Shown here: piece after piece, positions 56,035-64,000 of the stretch
How positions within the stretch are numbered: position 1 is the stretch's first letter
Layout: each line of letters starts with the position of its first letter
Assembly: GCA_903952205.1 (NCBI GenBank)
Contig: CAJBEZ010000009.1
Span: forward strand, 1 to 64,000
Direction: 5' to 3'
Source of the DNA: an uncultured Desulfomonile sp.
Lineage (GTDB): Bacteria; Desulfobacterota; Desulfomonilia; Desulfomonilales; Desulfomonilaceae
DNA length: 64,000 nucleotides
The notes under the pieces: model-generated
What the model was told of the DNA's origin: nothing
What the model saw: the letters and a program-made list of their open reading frames with translations, nothing else
Database searches by the model: none
Program-made: the position numbers and the translations under genes

Positions 56035-57801
56035 ATGTCCTCTTATTTGGTGCTTGCGCGTAAATATAGACCAACAACTTTCACCGAAGTGGTGGGGCAG
56101 GACCACGTCATTACGACTCTAAAAAATGCGATATTATCCGGCAGGGTCGCTCACGCATTTCTTTTCTGTGGTGTGCGGGGTGTAGGAAAAACTACCGTCG
56201 CCAGAGTTCTGGCAAAATCGCTGAATTGTACCGGCAGAGCGCCGGGCTCAGCGGACCCGTGTTGTGTTTGCACGTCCTGCAAAGAGATCGCCGCCGGGTA
56301 TTCGGTAGATGTAAGGGAAATAGACGGAGCGTCACATACGTCAGTAGATAATATAAGGGATATTAATGAGAATATTAAATATCCGCCAGTTTCATCAAAT
56401 TACAAAATTATTATCATTGATGAAGTTCACATGATTTCCATGAATGCCTTCAACGCGTTGTTGAAGACTCTGGAAGAGCCTCCCCCTCATGCCAAGTTTA
56501 TTTTTGCCACGACCGAATCTCACAAGGTGCCCGCAACAATCAATTCAAGGTGTCAGAGATTCAACTTTAGAACAATTTCTGTAAGGGATATATCACTTGG
56601 CATGGCTGATATCATGAGGAAAGAAGAGATAGAGTCATCTCCCGAAGCGCTTGATATGATCGCGAGAGAAGCCCAGGGATCTTTTCGAGACGCCTTGAGC
56701 CTGCTCGACCAGGTAATTGCTTTTGCAGACAGCGGAATTGAGATTGCCACTGTTCAGAGCATACTTGGAATAGGATCCAGGGAGATTTTTTTTCACATTC
56801 TTGAGGCTATGATAAACCGCAAACCTTCCGCTGCTCTTGAAGCCCTGCATCAGGTCTTCGATCAGGGATACGACCCCGAGCAGTTTACTTTGGACTTAAT
56901 CCGATTTCTCAGGAATCTTATACTTGTTTCCCACGACACAAATGATGATCATCTATTAGAGATGATTGATGTAACCGAATCGGAACTCGATTCTCTGAGG
57001 AAAATGGTCGGAGCAACCACGCCGGAGGACCTGAGCAATCTTTTCTCCATTCTCTTGAAAAGCGAGGCGGAAATAAAAAAATCCAGTATTCCGGTGGTTG
57101 CTCTGGAAATGACCATTATCAAAATGTGCATGGCTCCAAGGCTGGTAGATCTTTCGAGTCTTCTCAACAGGATCAATTCACGAGGTAGCGGGCACAGTCC
57201 TGGCATAGATAGCGGCAGAGGGAAAATCCCAACCCTTCCCGTTTCAAGGATGAAGACCCTGGAAAAGACGGATTCGGACCTCTGCTCAGATTCAATCCTG
57301 GTTCGGTCATCGGAACATGGCAATCATCCCAGACCTGAGACCAAAGCCGAGCGGTTCACGATAACGGATATAAGACCTGTCCCGTCAGGCGCTCCTGGCG
57401 AAGTCTGGGAAACTCTTAAAAAAACCATGCAAGAAAGGGGACTTGATGGTTTAGTCCTCTCCATGCTGGACCATGGAGCACTTATTTCTTACGGACCTAA
57501 TGAAGTTGAGATTGGATTCACCAAGAGCTTTTACAGAGACCAGTTTGAGTCCTATCTCAAGACGAAGCCTGAGTTGAATGCTGTTATAGAGAGTATTTTT
57601 GGCGCCGTTCAAACAAAAGTTCTGGTTCTTTCTACAAAAACCTCCCTGAAGGAGGAAAAACACTATTCCGAGACTCTTGATGGGCAATCGGATATGCATC
57701 GAGCAATGCGTAAAGAAGCCATGGAAAATTTAATCGTTCGTGAAGCTTTGAAGGTATTTGAAAACAGTTCTATAGAAGAAGTCCGTATCATAAGTAACTG
57801 A
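56035..57801 (+). CDS. dnaX: DNA polymerase III subunit gamma/tau
   Basis: DnaX is the clamp-loader ATPase and, as tau, links polymerase cores. The N-terminus is YLVLARKYRPTTFTEVVGQ, with Walker A GVRGVGKTTVA, a zinc module CTGRAP...CCVCTSC, Walker B IIIDEVHM and FNALLKTLEEPPPH. Domain III ends near residue 370. The remaining 220 residues are variable, as in tau. At codons 347-349 (57075-57081) an A AAA AAA heptamer is in the phase for -1 slippage; a slipped product would end at 57188 and have a gamma-like size of about 383 residues. Confidence 0.95.
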   Translation: MSSYLVLARKYRPTTFTEVVGQDHVITTLKNAILSGRVAHAFLFCGVRGVGKTTVARVLAKSLNCTGRAPGSADPCCVCTSCKEIAAGYSVDVREIDGASHTSVDNIRDINENIKYPPVSSNYKIIIIDEVHMISMNAFNALLKTLEEPPPHAKFIFATTESHKVPATINSRCQRFNFRTISVRDISLGMADIMRKEEIESSPEALDMIAREAQGSFRDALSLLDQVIAFADSGIEIATVQSILGIGSREIFFHILEAMINRKPSAALEALHQVFDQGYDPEQFTLDLIRFLRNLILVSHDTNDDHLLEMIDVTESELDSLRKMVGATTPEDLSNLFSILLKSEAEIKKSSIPVVALEMTIIKMCMAPRLVDLSSLLNRINSRGSGHSPGIDSGRGKIPTLPVSRMKTLEKTDSDLCSDSILVRSSEHGNHPRPETKAERFTITDIRPVPSGAPGEVWETLKKTMQERGLDGLVLSMLDHGALISYGPNEVEIGFTKSFYRDQFESYLKTKPELNAVIESIFGAVQTKVLVLSTKTSLKEEKHYSETLDGQSDMHRAMRKEAMENLIVREALKVFENSSIEEVRIISN

Positions 57802-57853
57802 AATATAAACCATTGCCATTAAGGAATATAAATCTCATACTTAGGAGTCTTTC

Positions 57854-58177
57854 ATGTCAGGATGCAAAAGTTGCTCAGGATGCCGTCCCGAGTCTACCTT
57901 CAAGCCAATTGAAAAATTGGAAAAGCTATCTAAAGAAAAACGTTCAGGTAATCCTCGCTATCCGCATATCGTTCCCGGCTGTCAGGCAATATTGACAGAC
58001 GAATCGAAACAACTGATCGTAGAAGTTCTCTCCGATGAGTGTGATGAAACAACCGACCGATTCACGCTGAAGATTGAAAGAGTTCTCCGCAGTTCGGAAG
58101 AAAGTGATGCCTCACCTACGATTAGAATTGACCAGTCTGCGGGAAAAAGCAGATGGAATTTGCAGGCGCTTATCTAA
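57854..58177 (+). CDS. Small protein with N-terminal Cys cluster, unknown function
   Basis: The 107-residue protein starts MSGCKSCSGCRPES, with three cysteines spaced C-x2-C-x2-C, a possible metal or cluster site. Two more cysteines occur near residues 43 and 63 (VPGCQAIL and SDECDE). The rest is charged, with no membrane helix. AGGAG before the ATG supports translation. It ends 10 bases before the cytochrome b5/DUF2231 gene and so is probably cotranscribed with it. No family was recognised. Confidence 0.6.
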   Translation: MSGCKSCSGCRPESTFKPIEKLEKLSKEKRSGNPRYPHIVPGCQAILTDESKQLIVEVLSDECDETTDRFTLKIERVLRSSEESDASPTIRIDQSAGKSRWNLQALI

Positions 58178-58187
58178 GAGTCGGCGT

Positions 58188-58901
58188 ATGAAAACTTTTT
58201 CATCAACGGACATAAAAGTTTGTGACGGCAAAGATGGAGCCGCCTCCTATGTAGCGGTAGAAGGCAAGGTTTACGATGTTTCCGGTAGTTTGAAATGGAA
58301 GCAAGGGAATCATATGAGACGTCACCAGGCGGGAAATGATCTCACCGCAGACATCAAATCCGCCCCTCATGGGCTCGACGTTCTCAGCAGGGTCACTCTG
58401 ATCGGGCAATTGAAGACAGAAACAAAAATCTACCGGTCAACAGCGCGGGCAAAAACCGAAGCGATTCTAGAAAAGCATCCTTTTTTCAGAAGACACCCTC
58501 ATCCGGCAGTTGTTCATTTTCCTTTGGCTTTGCTCATGATGAGTTCCTTTCTTGAAATTTCAGCAATTTTAATGGCGTCCGCCAGGACTGAATGGGCCGC
58601 TTATTTATCTTTGATTGTTGGAATAATCACTGTGCCGGCTGCAATTGTAACGGGTTATTTTACATGGTGGATAAATTATGAAGCAAAGGGGTCGCCGATC
58701 ATCAACACCAAGAAAAAATTAGCGTGGCTGGCTTTTATAGTTGGTTTAGTGGCTTTTATGATCAGAACTTTTGCAGTAGCCTCCCCTGTTGAACTGGGGG
58801 AAACCATGTTGCTGATCTACGTTGGAACTTTACTGATACTGTCAGGATTGGTTGCGGCCATTGGTTTCCTGGGAGGTAAGTTGACTTTCCCTTATGACTG
58901 A
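58188..58901 (+). CDS. Cytochrome b5-like domain fused to a DUF2231 membrane domain
   Basis: Residues 1-about 80 match bacterial cytochrome b5-like domains: CDGKDGAASYVAVEGKVYDV, SLKWKQGNHMRRHQAGNDLT and SAPHGLDVL, with two histidines as likely axial heme ligands. Residues 100-237 form a DUF2231 domain starting RHPHPAVVHFPLALLM with four helices. The two halves suggest a membrane redox protein whose heme domain faces the cytoplasm unless exported. The frame is open upstream, but the ATG at 58188 gives the usual b5 start. The function is unknown. Confidence 0.8.
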   Translation: MKTFSSTDIKVCDGKDGAASYVAVEGKVYDVSGSLKWKQGNHMRRHQAGNDLTADIKSAPHGLDVLSRVTLIGQLKTETKIYRSTARAKTEAILEKHPFFRRHPHPAVVHFPLALLMMSSFLEISAILMASARTEWAAYLSLIVGIITVPAAIVTGYFTWWINYEAKGSPIINTKKKLAWLAFIVGLVAFMIRTFAVASPVELGETMLLIYVGTLLILSGLVAAIGFLGGKLTFPYD

Positions 58902-58971
58902 TTGTAACGGGGCACGTAGTTGACCCAAAGAACTCAATTGACATGAGAATGAGGACATTGGCATTTATAAC

Positions 58972-59913
58972 ATGTTAAGAGAAAGACTTTCGAACTTAAA
59001 GATCTTTCTGGGCCTTTCTCGCACACCCCACGGACTCTTGGATGTAGCTACACCGGCTATGGCAGCCATGCTTCAACTTGGCCATTTTCCTCCATTATTC
59101 ACGATAATTCTTGGTTTGATCACCGCATTCGCCGGCTACACGGCAGTGTATGCGATGAACGATCTTATTGACGTAAAGGTGGATAGGGAAAGGCTGGCTT
59201 TAAAGAAAAAATCCGAGGCCGTATTTCATGTCGATGAAGTTATGGAGGCACACCCTGTCGCCCAGGGATTGATACCTTTTACCAAGGGACTTCAGTGGGT
59301 AGGGCTGTGGGCTCTGTTAGCAATGATTGGGGCCTTTATTCTCAATCCTTTTTGCGCAGTTCTGTTTGTTCTTTCGGCCCTATGTGAATTCATTTACTGC
59401 AAACTTTTAAAGATAACCCATCTAAAGATAATTGCCTCGGCTATTGTTAAAGCTACAGGTGGTTTAGCGGGAATTTACGCTGTAAACCCTACTCCTCCAA
59501 TCGGTTTTGTCATTTTTGTCTTTTTCTGGTTAGCCTGTTGGGAAATTGGAGGCCAGAATATAGCCAATGACATAGTCGACATGGAAGACGACAAGCGAGT
59601 TGGCGCTAGGACCACGCTTACAGTAATGGGACTGAACACTTCCGTATTTGTCCTTATCGCAACCGTCTCGATGGCGTTCTTTGGGGGCGTAACCGTCTTT
59701 ATTGTGGCCGGTTCAGGAGTTGGTTTGCTCTACCCGATAGGAGCTACATTACTCGGATACTTTCTTCTATTGAAACCGGCAAAGGTTGTTTACGAATCGC
59801 CAGGCCCTGGAGAAGCCGCTTCACTATTTAACAGGGCTAGTTACATGCCTTTAAGTTTTCTTCTCCTTACCGTTATTTCAATCCTTTTGAATCAGTGGAA
59901 ATTTTATTCTTGA
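58972..59913 (+). CDS. UbiA-family prenyltransferase
   Basis: The 313-residue membrane protein has the two Asp-rich motifs that bind the prenyl diphosphate through Mg2+: NDLIDVKVDRE near residue 63 and NDIVDMEDDKRVG near residue 200, with about eight helices around them. UbiA enzymes attach prenyl chains to quinone precursors, heme or lipids. The substrate is not clear; the neighbouring b5 protein, methyltransferase and glycosyltransferase suggest a lipid or quinone-like product. The ATG lies 70 bases after the upstream gene. Confidence 0.87.
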   Translation: MLRERLSNLKIFLGLSRTPHGLLDVATPAMAAMLQLGHFPPLFTIILGLITAFAGYTAVYAMNDLIDVKVDRERLALKKKSEAVFHVDEVMEAHPVAQGLIPFTKGLQWVGLWALLAMIGAFILNPFCAVLFVLSALCEFIYCKLLKITHLKIIASAIVKATGGLAGIYAVNPTPPIGFVIFVFFWLACWEIGGQNIANDIVDMEDDKRVGARTTLTVMGLNTSVFVLIATVSMAFFGGVTVFIVAGSGVGLLYPIGATLLGYFLLLKPAKVVYESPGPGEAASLFNRASYMPLSFLLLTVISILLNQWKFYS

Positions 59914-59927
59914 TTGGAAATAAATTG

Positions 59928-60545
59928 GTGTCCCAGCAAAACAAGCAAATGCTGATGAATTGGCCGGAGAGGGTTTGGATTTATAGTCCATTGAGGCTTA
60001 TCTTTCAGAAGAGAGAGATGCGCAAATGGATACGAATCGGCCTTCCGCCAAATCGGCAAATTGCGCTGGAGATCGGTTGTGGACTCGGGAGGGGCGCAAA
60101 GCTAATTTCTGACAGCATGGGATTCCAGGACGTGATAGCGTTCGATCTTGAAACCAATCTCGTGCGCAAGTCCCGTAACGGGTTAGGGAAGACATCCGTA
60201 AAGAACTTGCATTTTCTAACAGCCGACGCGCAGAATTTACCCTTCCCCGATCAATCATTTGACGCAGTATTCAACTATGGAATTATTCATCATGTGTTGG
60301 ATTGGAGGCAGTGTCTTGCTGAAATTCATAGGGTGATGAAGCCACTCTCTATTTTCTATTTCGAAGAAATTTACCCTCCGCTGTACGCAAACTGGCTCTT
60401 TAAAAAAATGCTTAGACATCCCAAAGAAGACAGATTTTATGAATCTGATTTTCTAGGGCAGTTATCAGGTTTGGGTATGAAAGTTCGGGACGGAACGAAA
60501 ACAGGATCACGATTTGGTGTGATCGGCGCGGCGCAAAAACATTAG
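59928..60545 (+). CDS. Class I SAM-dependent methyltransferase
   Basis: The protein has ALEIGCGLGRGAKLISD (SAM motif I), IAFDLETNLV (motif II), LTADAQNLPFPDQSFDAVFN (motif III region) and IHRVMKPLSIFYFEE, typical of UbiE/COQ5-like small-molecule methyltransferases. The start is uncertain: GTG at 59928 (with GGA upstream), GTG at 59895 overlapping the UbiA gene by 19 bases, or ATG at 59949. The close link to ubiA suggests methylation of the prenylated product. Confidence 0.8.
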   Translation: MSQQNKQMLMNWPERVWIYSPLRLIFQKREMRKWIRIGLPPNRQIALEIGCGLGRGAKLISDSMGFQDVIAFDLETNLVRKSRNGLGKTSVKNLHFLTADAQNLPFPDQSFDAVFNYGIIHHVLDWRQCLAEIHRVMKPLSIFYFEEIYPPLYANWLFKKMLRHPKEDRFYESDFLGQLSGLGMKVRDGTKTGSRFGVIGAAQKH

Positions 60546-60622
60546 AAAAACCTCGAAATGAACCGTATTATCGAATAAAGTCATATTCGGCGTTTCATTA
60601 GCTACTCACCAAGGATTTTAAT

Positions 60623-61918
60623 TTGAATTACATTTCACTTGTAATGGGAACAGCCATTCTGACGTTCATTATGTTTTTTTGGTCAGCGCGTATGCGCGAC
60701 ATCTCGGACAACGCGAGATGGGTCCCTGTTCTGGCGCCTGACAAACCCACGGCTATCCCAGAGATTCCTCCCCTGATTTCCATAATAGTCCCGGCCCACA
60801 ATGAAGAGATCATGATCAGGTCATGTCTTGAGTCCGTAATTGCGCAGGATTATGCGGACTTGGAGATAATTTGTGTTAATGACAGATCAACGGACAGGAC
60901 TGCAGAGATAGTGGCTGAATTATTCCAGGGCAGATCTAATTGCAGGATCATAACAATCAACGACAGACCGTCCGGCTGGACAGGGAAATGTAATGCCCTT
61001 CATGAAGGAGTTAAATATTCTTCAGGGGATTGGCTTGCATTTCTTGACGCAGATAGTCGTCTCCATAGTTCAGCTTTAAGACAGTGCCTGGACGAGGCTT
61101 TGAAACGAAAAATAAATCTAGTGACGCTTTCGCCAAAATTCGAACTCGACACATTCTGGGAAAAAGCCCTTGTTCCTACTTTTGCAGCCATGGCGGCAAT
61201 AATATTTCCGCTGGCAAAGGTCAACAACCCCAAAAGTCCTGTCGCCACTGCTAATGGCATGTTTTTTATCATAAACCGCTCGGCGTATGAAAAAATAGGC
61301 GGGCATTGCAATGTGAGAGACCTCGCAGTGGAAGATATAGGAATAGGGAAAAGGATCAAAGCCGCCGGAATGGGGTTATTATTTGCAAATGGCAAGAATC
61401 TCTTGAGTACGAGAATGTATTCCGATTTTAAGCAGTGCATGCACGGCTGGACTAGAATCCTCTGCGCTGCTATGAATTACAAAATCACAACGGTCCTCAG
61501 ATATCTGGCCATGCACGTACTGGTAAGTCTCCCATCATTTATCCTTGCAGCCTACCTCTTTTCCCAACCCGCTATGGAGTTCTGGCCAGATTTCTGGTTT
61601 CTTCTTCCCTTGGCGGTTGGCGTGCAGATGACCTTAATCCCATGCTTATTCGCCGATCAGTTGGGAGCTCCCAGGAAATATTCAGTTTACATCATACTTG
61701 GGAACCTTATGCTGGTATGGATGTTTCTTGTTATGCTAAAAAAGATAGGTTTCAGAGACGCTTTACAATGGAGAGGGACTACATACTGTTACACGCGTTA
61801 TCAGCCCAAACGGCTTGATCCTTCACAGGTAGAGATTTCAGAGGCTCCGAACGGTTTCGGATCATTTCAGACCGTCAATGAATCTGAAACTTTTGAGAGA
61901 CCATCAAGTTCTTCATAA
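60623..61918 (+). CDS. Membrane glycosyltransferase, family 2
   Basis: An N-terminal helix is followed by a GT-A domain: ISIIVPAHNEEIMIRSCLES, VNDRSTDRTAEI, the DxD region FLDADSRLHSS, a catalytic-base region VEDIGIGKRIKAAG and the acceptor motif RMYSDFKQCMHGWTR. Three to four C-terminal helices (PSFILAAYLFS, FLLPLAVGVQM, LGNLMLVWMFLVML) embed it in the membrane. The layout recalls HpnB-like and carotenoid glycosyltransferases. The start is a TTG with AAGGA seven bases upstream. The acceptor lipid is unknown. Confidence 0.85.
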   Translation: MNYISLVMGTAILTFIMFFWSARMRDISDNARWVPVLAPDKPTAIPEIPPLISIIVPAHNEEIMIRSCLESVIAQDYADLEIICVNDRSTDRTAEIVAELFQGRSNCRIITINDRPSGWTGKCNALHEGVKYSSGDWLAFLDADSRLHSSALRQCLDEALKRKINLVTLSPKFELDTFWEKALVPTFAAMAAIIFPLAKVNNPKSPVATANGMFFIINRSAYEKIGGHCNVRDLAVEDIGIGKRIKAAGMGLLFANGKNLLSTRMYSDFKQCMHGWTRILCAAMNYKITTVLRYLAMHVLVSLPSFILAAYLFSQPAMEFWPDFWFLLPLAVGVQMTLIPCLFADQLGAPRKYSVYIILGNLMLVWMFLVMLKKIGFRDALQWRGTTYCYTRYQPKRLDPSQVEISEAPNGFGSFQTVNESETFERPSSSS

Positions 61919-61945
61919 CCATATCCATAAATAGTTCACTCAGGG

Positions 61946-62416
61946 TCATCCTAAATCAATTTCAAACGCTTTGTTTATGATTTCCATTGCCATATCGGGC
62001 AAACCATAATCATCCAGCCTTTCCAGTGGCGCCCAACGGGCCTCACATGCGTCACTACCAGCCACTAGTTCGCCGTCAATCAGCAAACATCGGTAGTCTG
62101 CTATAACGTAATGATATTTAACCCGATCTTTTGAATCCGAAATAATGCGTTCCACCAGTTGAACCATCGGTCCTTGGCGCACTCTCAATCCGGTCTCCTC
62201 CCATGCCTCGCGCGTCACGGCCTCTGAGAGGGTCTCGCCCACTTGAACCAATCCGCCGGGAATGCTCCATTCCCCAATGGACGGATCTTTGGAGCGACGG
62301 ACGAGAACAACCGATAGCCCTTTGATAATTATGGCCCCTACTCCGATTAGGGGCCTTTGTGGATATTCTCTGGAAATCTTTCTTTCACAAATTGTGATTT
62401 TGTTCACCAATTTCAT
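61946..62416 (-). CDS. Nudix hydrolase
   Basis: The 156-residue protein has the full Nudix box (GGLVQVGETLSEAVTREAWEETGL), with the metal-binding REAWEE core, and an N-terminal VGAIIIKGLSVVLVRRS strand. These enzymes cleave nucleoside diphosphate derivatives; the ADP-ribose or NADH type is plausible. Its ATG overlaps the RNase G/E stop as ATGA, so it is translationally coupled to that gene. The C-terminus is convergent with the glycosyltransferase, 27 bases away. Confidence 0.9.
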   Translation of the reverse strand: MKLVNKITICERKISREYPQRPLIGVGAIIIKGLSVVLVRRSKDPSIGEWSIPGGLVQVGETLSEAVTREAWEETGLRVRQGPMVQLVERIISDSKDRVKYHYVIADYRCLLIDGELVAGSDACEARWAPLERLDDYGLPDMAMEIINKAFEIDLG

Positions 62417-64000
62417 GAAAAAGGCAGATAATCCTGAAGGGTAGCTTTTCTGCGAGGTCTATCCTTGCTCAGTATTTCTTCTTTAGATTCCTGACCGTGG
62501 ACATCTGAATCACTTTCAACAGCTTCTGTTGAATTATTCTCCGCATTGGACAATGTATTTGGTTCAAGCTCCGTCTTCGAATTAATTGAAACCTCGAGCG
62601 TTTCAGAAACAAGCTCCAAAGATTCGTCTCTTTCTTCCAACAACGATATCTTTTCCTCAATTGGCTTGGCTTTTTTCCGACTCCTGCGCCTTTTTTTGGG
62701 CGCCTTTATCTCTGTTTCTTCAGGATTCGCAGCAATTACTGTCTCCTGAAGAACCGGCTGCTCTTCCGCTGGTTCAGTGATGTCCGGCGGTGGAGGTTCG
62801 AGCAGTTCAATAACCCGTGTTGTGGCAGTGGGGTGAGCCTCATCTTCCTTGACTGATTCTACTGTCATCTGGCTATCAGGGAGATTGCTCTTTCCCAAAA
62901 TTACTATCCTGGATCCATGCTGAGATTCGAGCTCAAAAAGTTCCGCTCTCATGAAGTTGAGCAAGTGATCCGCAACCTGGGATGGCACCGTGGCCCTGAC
63001 TTCCCTGATGTCTCCTTTGGCCAGGATTGCCTTGATTTTTCTGAAAGCGTACAGAGAAGTTGTTTCAGGAGCTCTTAGCCTTCCAGTCCCTTCACAGAGA
63101 GGACAGTCATGAAATTCACCTTCCCCGAGCGAAGGTCTCAACCGTTGTCGCGAAAGCTCGAGTAACCCCAAAAGAGACATTCTGGAGACTTTAGTTCGTG
63201 CTCTGTCCCTCTTCATAGCCGCCTTAAGGGTTCTTTCAACATCCTGAATATGCTTCTTGTTTATCATATCAATGAAATCAATCACTATGATTCCACCCAA
63301 GTCCCTTAGTCGAAGTTGACGCGCTATTTCAGTGGCGGCTTCCATGTTCACTACGTATGCGGTGTCTTCTACTTCCTTTTCACGCGTAGCCTTGCCGGAG
63401 TTCACATCTATAGTGACCATCGCTTCAGTTGACTCAATTATGATATAACCACCTGATTTCAATCTGATTTTACGGCTATAAACTTTTTCAATCTGCTCTT
63501 CGAGTTGGTACTTGTTGAAAAGTGGGCGCTTTTCCTGATAGTGTTTTACAAGCTTCTCGTACTTGGGCATCACCTGTCTGAAGAAATCGCTGGCCTTCTT
63601 GTATACTTCTCTATCGTCTACGAGAATTTCGGTTATGTCATTGGAGAAATGTTCTCTAATGGCACGCACTACGAGGTCATGTTCCTTGTGTAGCAGACAG
63701 GGGGCCTGTTCCGACGCCATACTCTTTTCTATGGTCTTCCAAAGACGCAACAGATAGTTCAGGTCTCTGGATAGTTCAGTCTTGGTTCTCCCCAGACCTG
63801 CCGTCCTTATAATGAACCCCATGTTTTCGGGCGGGGCCAATTGTTTGAGAATTTCCTTGAGCTCTCTTCTTTCGGCTTCTTCCTCTATTTTCCTCGAGAC
63901 ACCGTATAGATCGGCCCCCGGCATCAAGACCAGATATCTACCCGCGAGAGAAATGTTGGTGGTCAGGGCGGCCCCTTTATTTCCCCTCTCCTCTTTAACT
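62413..64000 (-). CDS. rng: Ribonuclease G/E family endonuclease, 3' part
   Basis: RNase G/E cuts single-stranded A/U-rich RNA during rRNA and mRNA processing. The frame enters from the right edge as VKEERGNKGAALTTNISLAG, part of the S1-like region, so the N-terminus is missing. The catalytic domain has the metal-binding aspartates in MVTIDVNSG and IIVIDFIDM and the zinc-link DCPLCEGTG. The last 130 residues are variable and Glu/Ser rich with a KKRRRSRKK patch, possibly an RNA-binding or scaffolding tail. The stop overlaps the Nudix start. Confidence 0.94.
   Translation of the reverse strand, partial: VKEERGNKGAALTTNISLAGRYLVLMPGADLYGVSRKIEEEAERRELKEILKQLAPPENMGFIIRTAGLGRTKTELSRDLNYLLRLWKTIEKSMASEQAPCLLHKEHDLVVRAIREHFSNDITEILVDDREVYKKASDFFRQVMPKYEKLVKHYQEKRPLFNKYQLEEQIEKVYSRKIRLKSGGYIIIESTEAMVTIDVNSGKATREKEVEDTAYVVNMEAATEIARQLRLRDLGGIIVIDFIDMINKKHIQDVERTLKAAMKRDRARTKVSRMSLLGLLELSRQRLRPSLGEGEFHDCPLCEGTGRLRAPETTSLYAFRKIKAILAKGDIREVRATVPSQVADHLLNFMRAELFELESQHGSRIVILGKSNLPDSQMTVESVKEDEAHPTATTRVIELLEPPPPDITEPAEEQPVLQETVIAANPEETEIKAPKKRRRSRKKAKPIEEKISLLEERDESLELVSETLEVSINSKTELEPNTLSNAENNSTEAVESDSDVHGQESKEEILSKDRPRRKATLQDYLPFS

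Noticed and set aside
63700-63927. An ATG at about 63924 as start of the RNase gene
   Set aside because: The frame stays open upstream to the window edge with RNase G/E-like sequence (KEERGNKGAALTTNISLAG), so the true start lies outside.

Overview
The window looks like chromosomal DNA of a strictly or facultatively anaerobic member of the Desulfobacterota (former Deltaproteobacteria), perhaps Desulfomonile-like. This is inferred from the gene set and not from a marker-gene tree. Supporting signs are a bidirectional NAD-linked [NiFe]-hydrogenase, a membrane-anchored c-type cytochrome with at least 11 hemes, rubrerythrin and ferritin, an F-ATPase a/c cluster led by AtpZ and AtpI, a branched-chain ABC transporter operon with an acyl-CoA synthetase inside it, and moderate G+C. 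No tRNA, rRNA, IS element, prophage or CRISPR array was seen. About 61 protein genes and one RNA gene (SRP RNA) are supported.

Layout. 1-1.6 kb: start of an SPFH/band-7 membrane gene running off the left edge, a gene-poor stretch, and a small secreted repeat protein interrupted by UAG. 1.6-7.6 kb: a secreted cyclase-family hydrolase facing the housekeeping cluster rpsF-rpsR-rplI-dnaB (minus), preceded by a leader that fits the S6:S18 autoregulatory element; then a small zinc-ribbon-like membrane protein and atpZ-atpI-atpB-atpE (minus). 7.7-13.5 kb: an RND pump, ferritin, a rubrerythrin-like protein, a methyltransferase and an ankyrin protein. 13.6-18.4 kb: hoxEFUYH, tightly coupled. 18.5-22.1 kb: an unusual trio of a SUMF1-fold secreted protein, a cytochrome b C-terminal-like membrane protein and a multiheme cytochrome c. 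22-30.7 kb: enolase, two sugar-nucleotide epimerases, an ADP-forming acyl-CoA synthetase and a PurS-PurL fusion. 30.8-35.6 kb: two histidine kinases, a stand-alone receiver and a receiver relic. 35.6-39.3 kb: pgi-gnd-pgl (minus).

39.4-42.6 kb holds debris and chimeras: an internally deleted PutA, a DUF1847 protein, a DUF4326 gene fused behind the start of a hotdog thioesterase gene, and a complete thioesterase. 42.7-48 kb (minus): RmuC with a triplicated coiled coil, an outer-membrane barrel protein, a crotonase and a SIS isomerase. 48.4-55.8 kb: livH-livM-livK-acyl-CoA synthetase-livG-livF-thioesterase, probably one uptake and activation operon for branched-chain or acyl substrates. 55.8-61.9 kb: SRP RNA, dnaX, a Cys-rich small protein, a cytochrome b5/DUF2231 membrane protein, a UbiA prenyltransferase, a methyltransferase and a glycosyltransferase. 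The right edge holds a Nudix hydrolase coupled to an RNase G/E gene that runs off the window.

How the parts work together. Hox hydrogenase exchanges electrons between H2 and NAD(P)H, while the cytochrome trio is likely a periplasm-facing electron-transfer unit, possibly linked to the quinone pool. The most interesting items are that cytochrome trio, including a possible C-X9-CH heme site; the S6:S18 leader; the PutA deletion derivative; the DUF4326 chimera; the UAG-interrupted repeat gene; and an in-phase A7 slippery heptamer in dnaX.
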